DNA of 45,143 bases from Magnetospirillum sp. SS-4 (GTDB lineage: Bacteria > Pseudomonadota > Alphaproteobacteria > Rhodospirillales > Magnetospirillaceae): contig NZ_CACVCH010000060.1 of NCBI RefSeq assembly GCF_902729425.1, positions 1 through 45,143 of the forward strand. Direction: 5' to 3'. Numbering within the stretch: the first letter of the stretch is position 1; each line of letters opens with the position of its first letter. The translations under genes were made by a program, and so were the position numbers. Positions 45,067 through 45,143 of the stretch are shown piece by piece. The notes beneath the pieces were generated by a model that saw only the letters and a program-made list of their open reading frames with translations, was not told the origin of the DNA and searched no databases.

Positions 45067-45143
45067 GTCTGTTTTCCGCTCGCCGCTCGGGCAGGGGCTC
45101 CCTCAAAAAGGCCCCTCTGATGTCCGCCTGGGCGGGGGCCGCA

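Overview
The window looks like chromosomal DNA of a high-GC alphaproteobacterium. Gene content and order (napFDAGHBC; tig-clpP-clpX-lon-hup; rpmF-plsX-fabH-ihfA-merR; dusB-ntrB-ntrC-ntrY-ntrX-trkA-HAD-hfq-hflX) fit the Rhodospirillales. A Magnetospirillum-like microaerophilic denitrifier is my best guess, but it rests on gene order and protein flavour, not on a database match.

Layout. (1) 125-1234: exported alpha/beta hydrolase. (2) 1235-7918: complete periplasmic nitrate reductase operon, with an FNR-type box upstream and a strong terminator downstream. (3) 7947-9287, minus strand: soluble globin-coupled chemoreceptor converging on the nap operon. (4) 9501-16311: tRNA-Leu, then trigger factor, ClpP, ClpX, Lon and HU, a protein quality-control block. 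(5) 16361-21366: BamE lipoprotein (minus), then bc1-assembly chaperone, YceD, L32, PlsX, FabH, IHF-alpha and a MerR regulator. (6) 21502-22541: tRNA-Pro followed by the debris of an integrated element: tandem integrase-arm-like repeats, an antitoxin with an apparently internally deleted toxin, and a truncated AlpA-like regulator. (7) 22516-29385: accessory block with two TPR/GT41 (O-GlcNAc-transferase-like) proteins whose genes converge and overlap at their ends, one of them fused to a second glycosyltransferase-like domain; a dihydroorotate-dehydrogenase-like flavoprotein; and a GT-B glycosyltransferase. (8) 29594-32325: CutA, a SugE-type SMR transporter, fused IspDF and a CcsA-type membrane protein. 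(9) 32322-32641: a 320-bp non-coding element with 26-bp terminal inverted repeats. (10) 32691-44294: the nitrogen-control operon and its usual downstream genes (TrkA, HAD, Hfq, HflX, inositol-phosphatase family). (11) 44393-45143: tRNA-Glu, a truncated phage-type integrase and a 160-bp palindrome, apparently the edge of another integrated element cut by the window end.

The core blocks are ordinary. The parts that deserve attention are the three scars of mobile DNA (after tRNA-Pro, between the CcsA-like gene and dusB, and after tRNA-Glu) and the glycosyltransferase block between 22.5 and 29.4 kb, which may be a small protein-glycosylation system.
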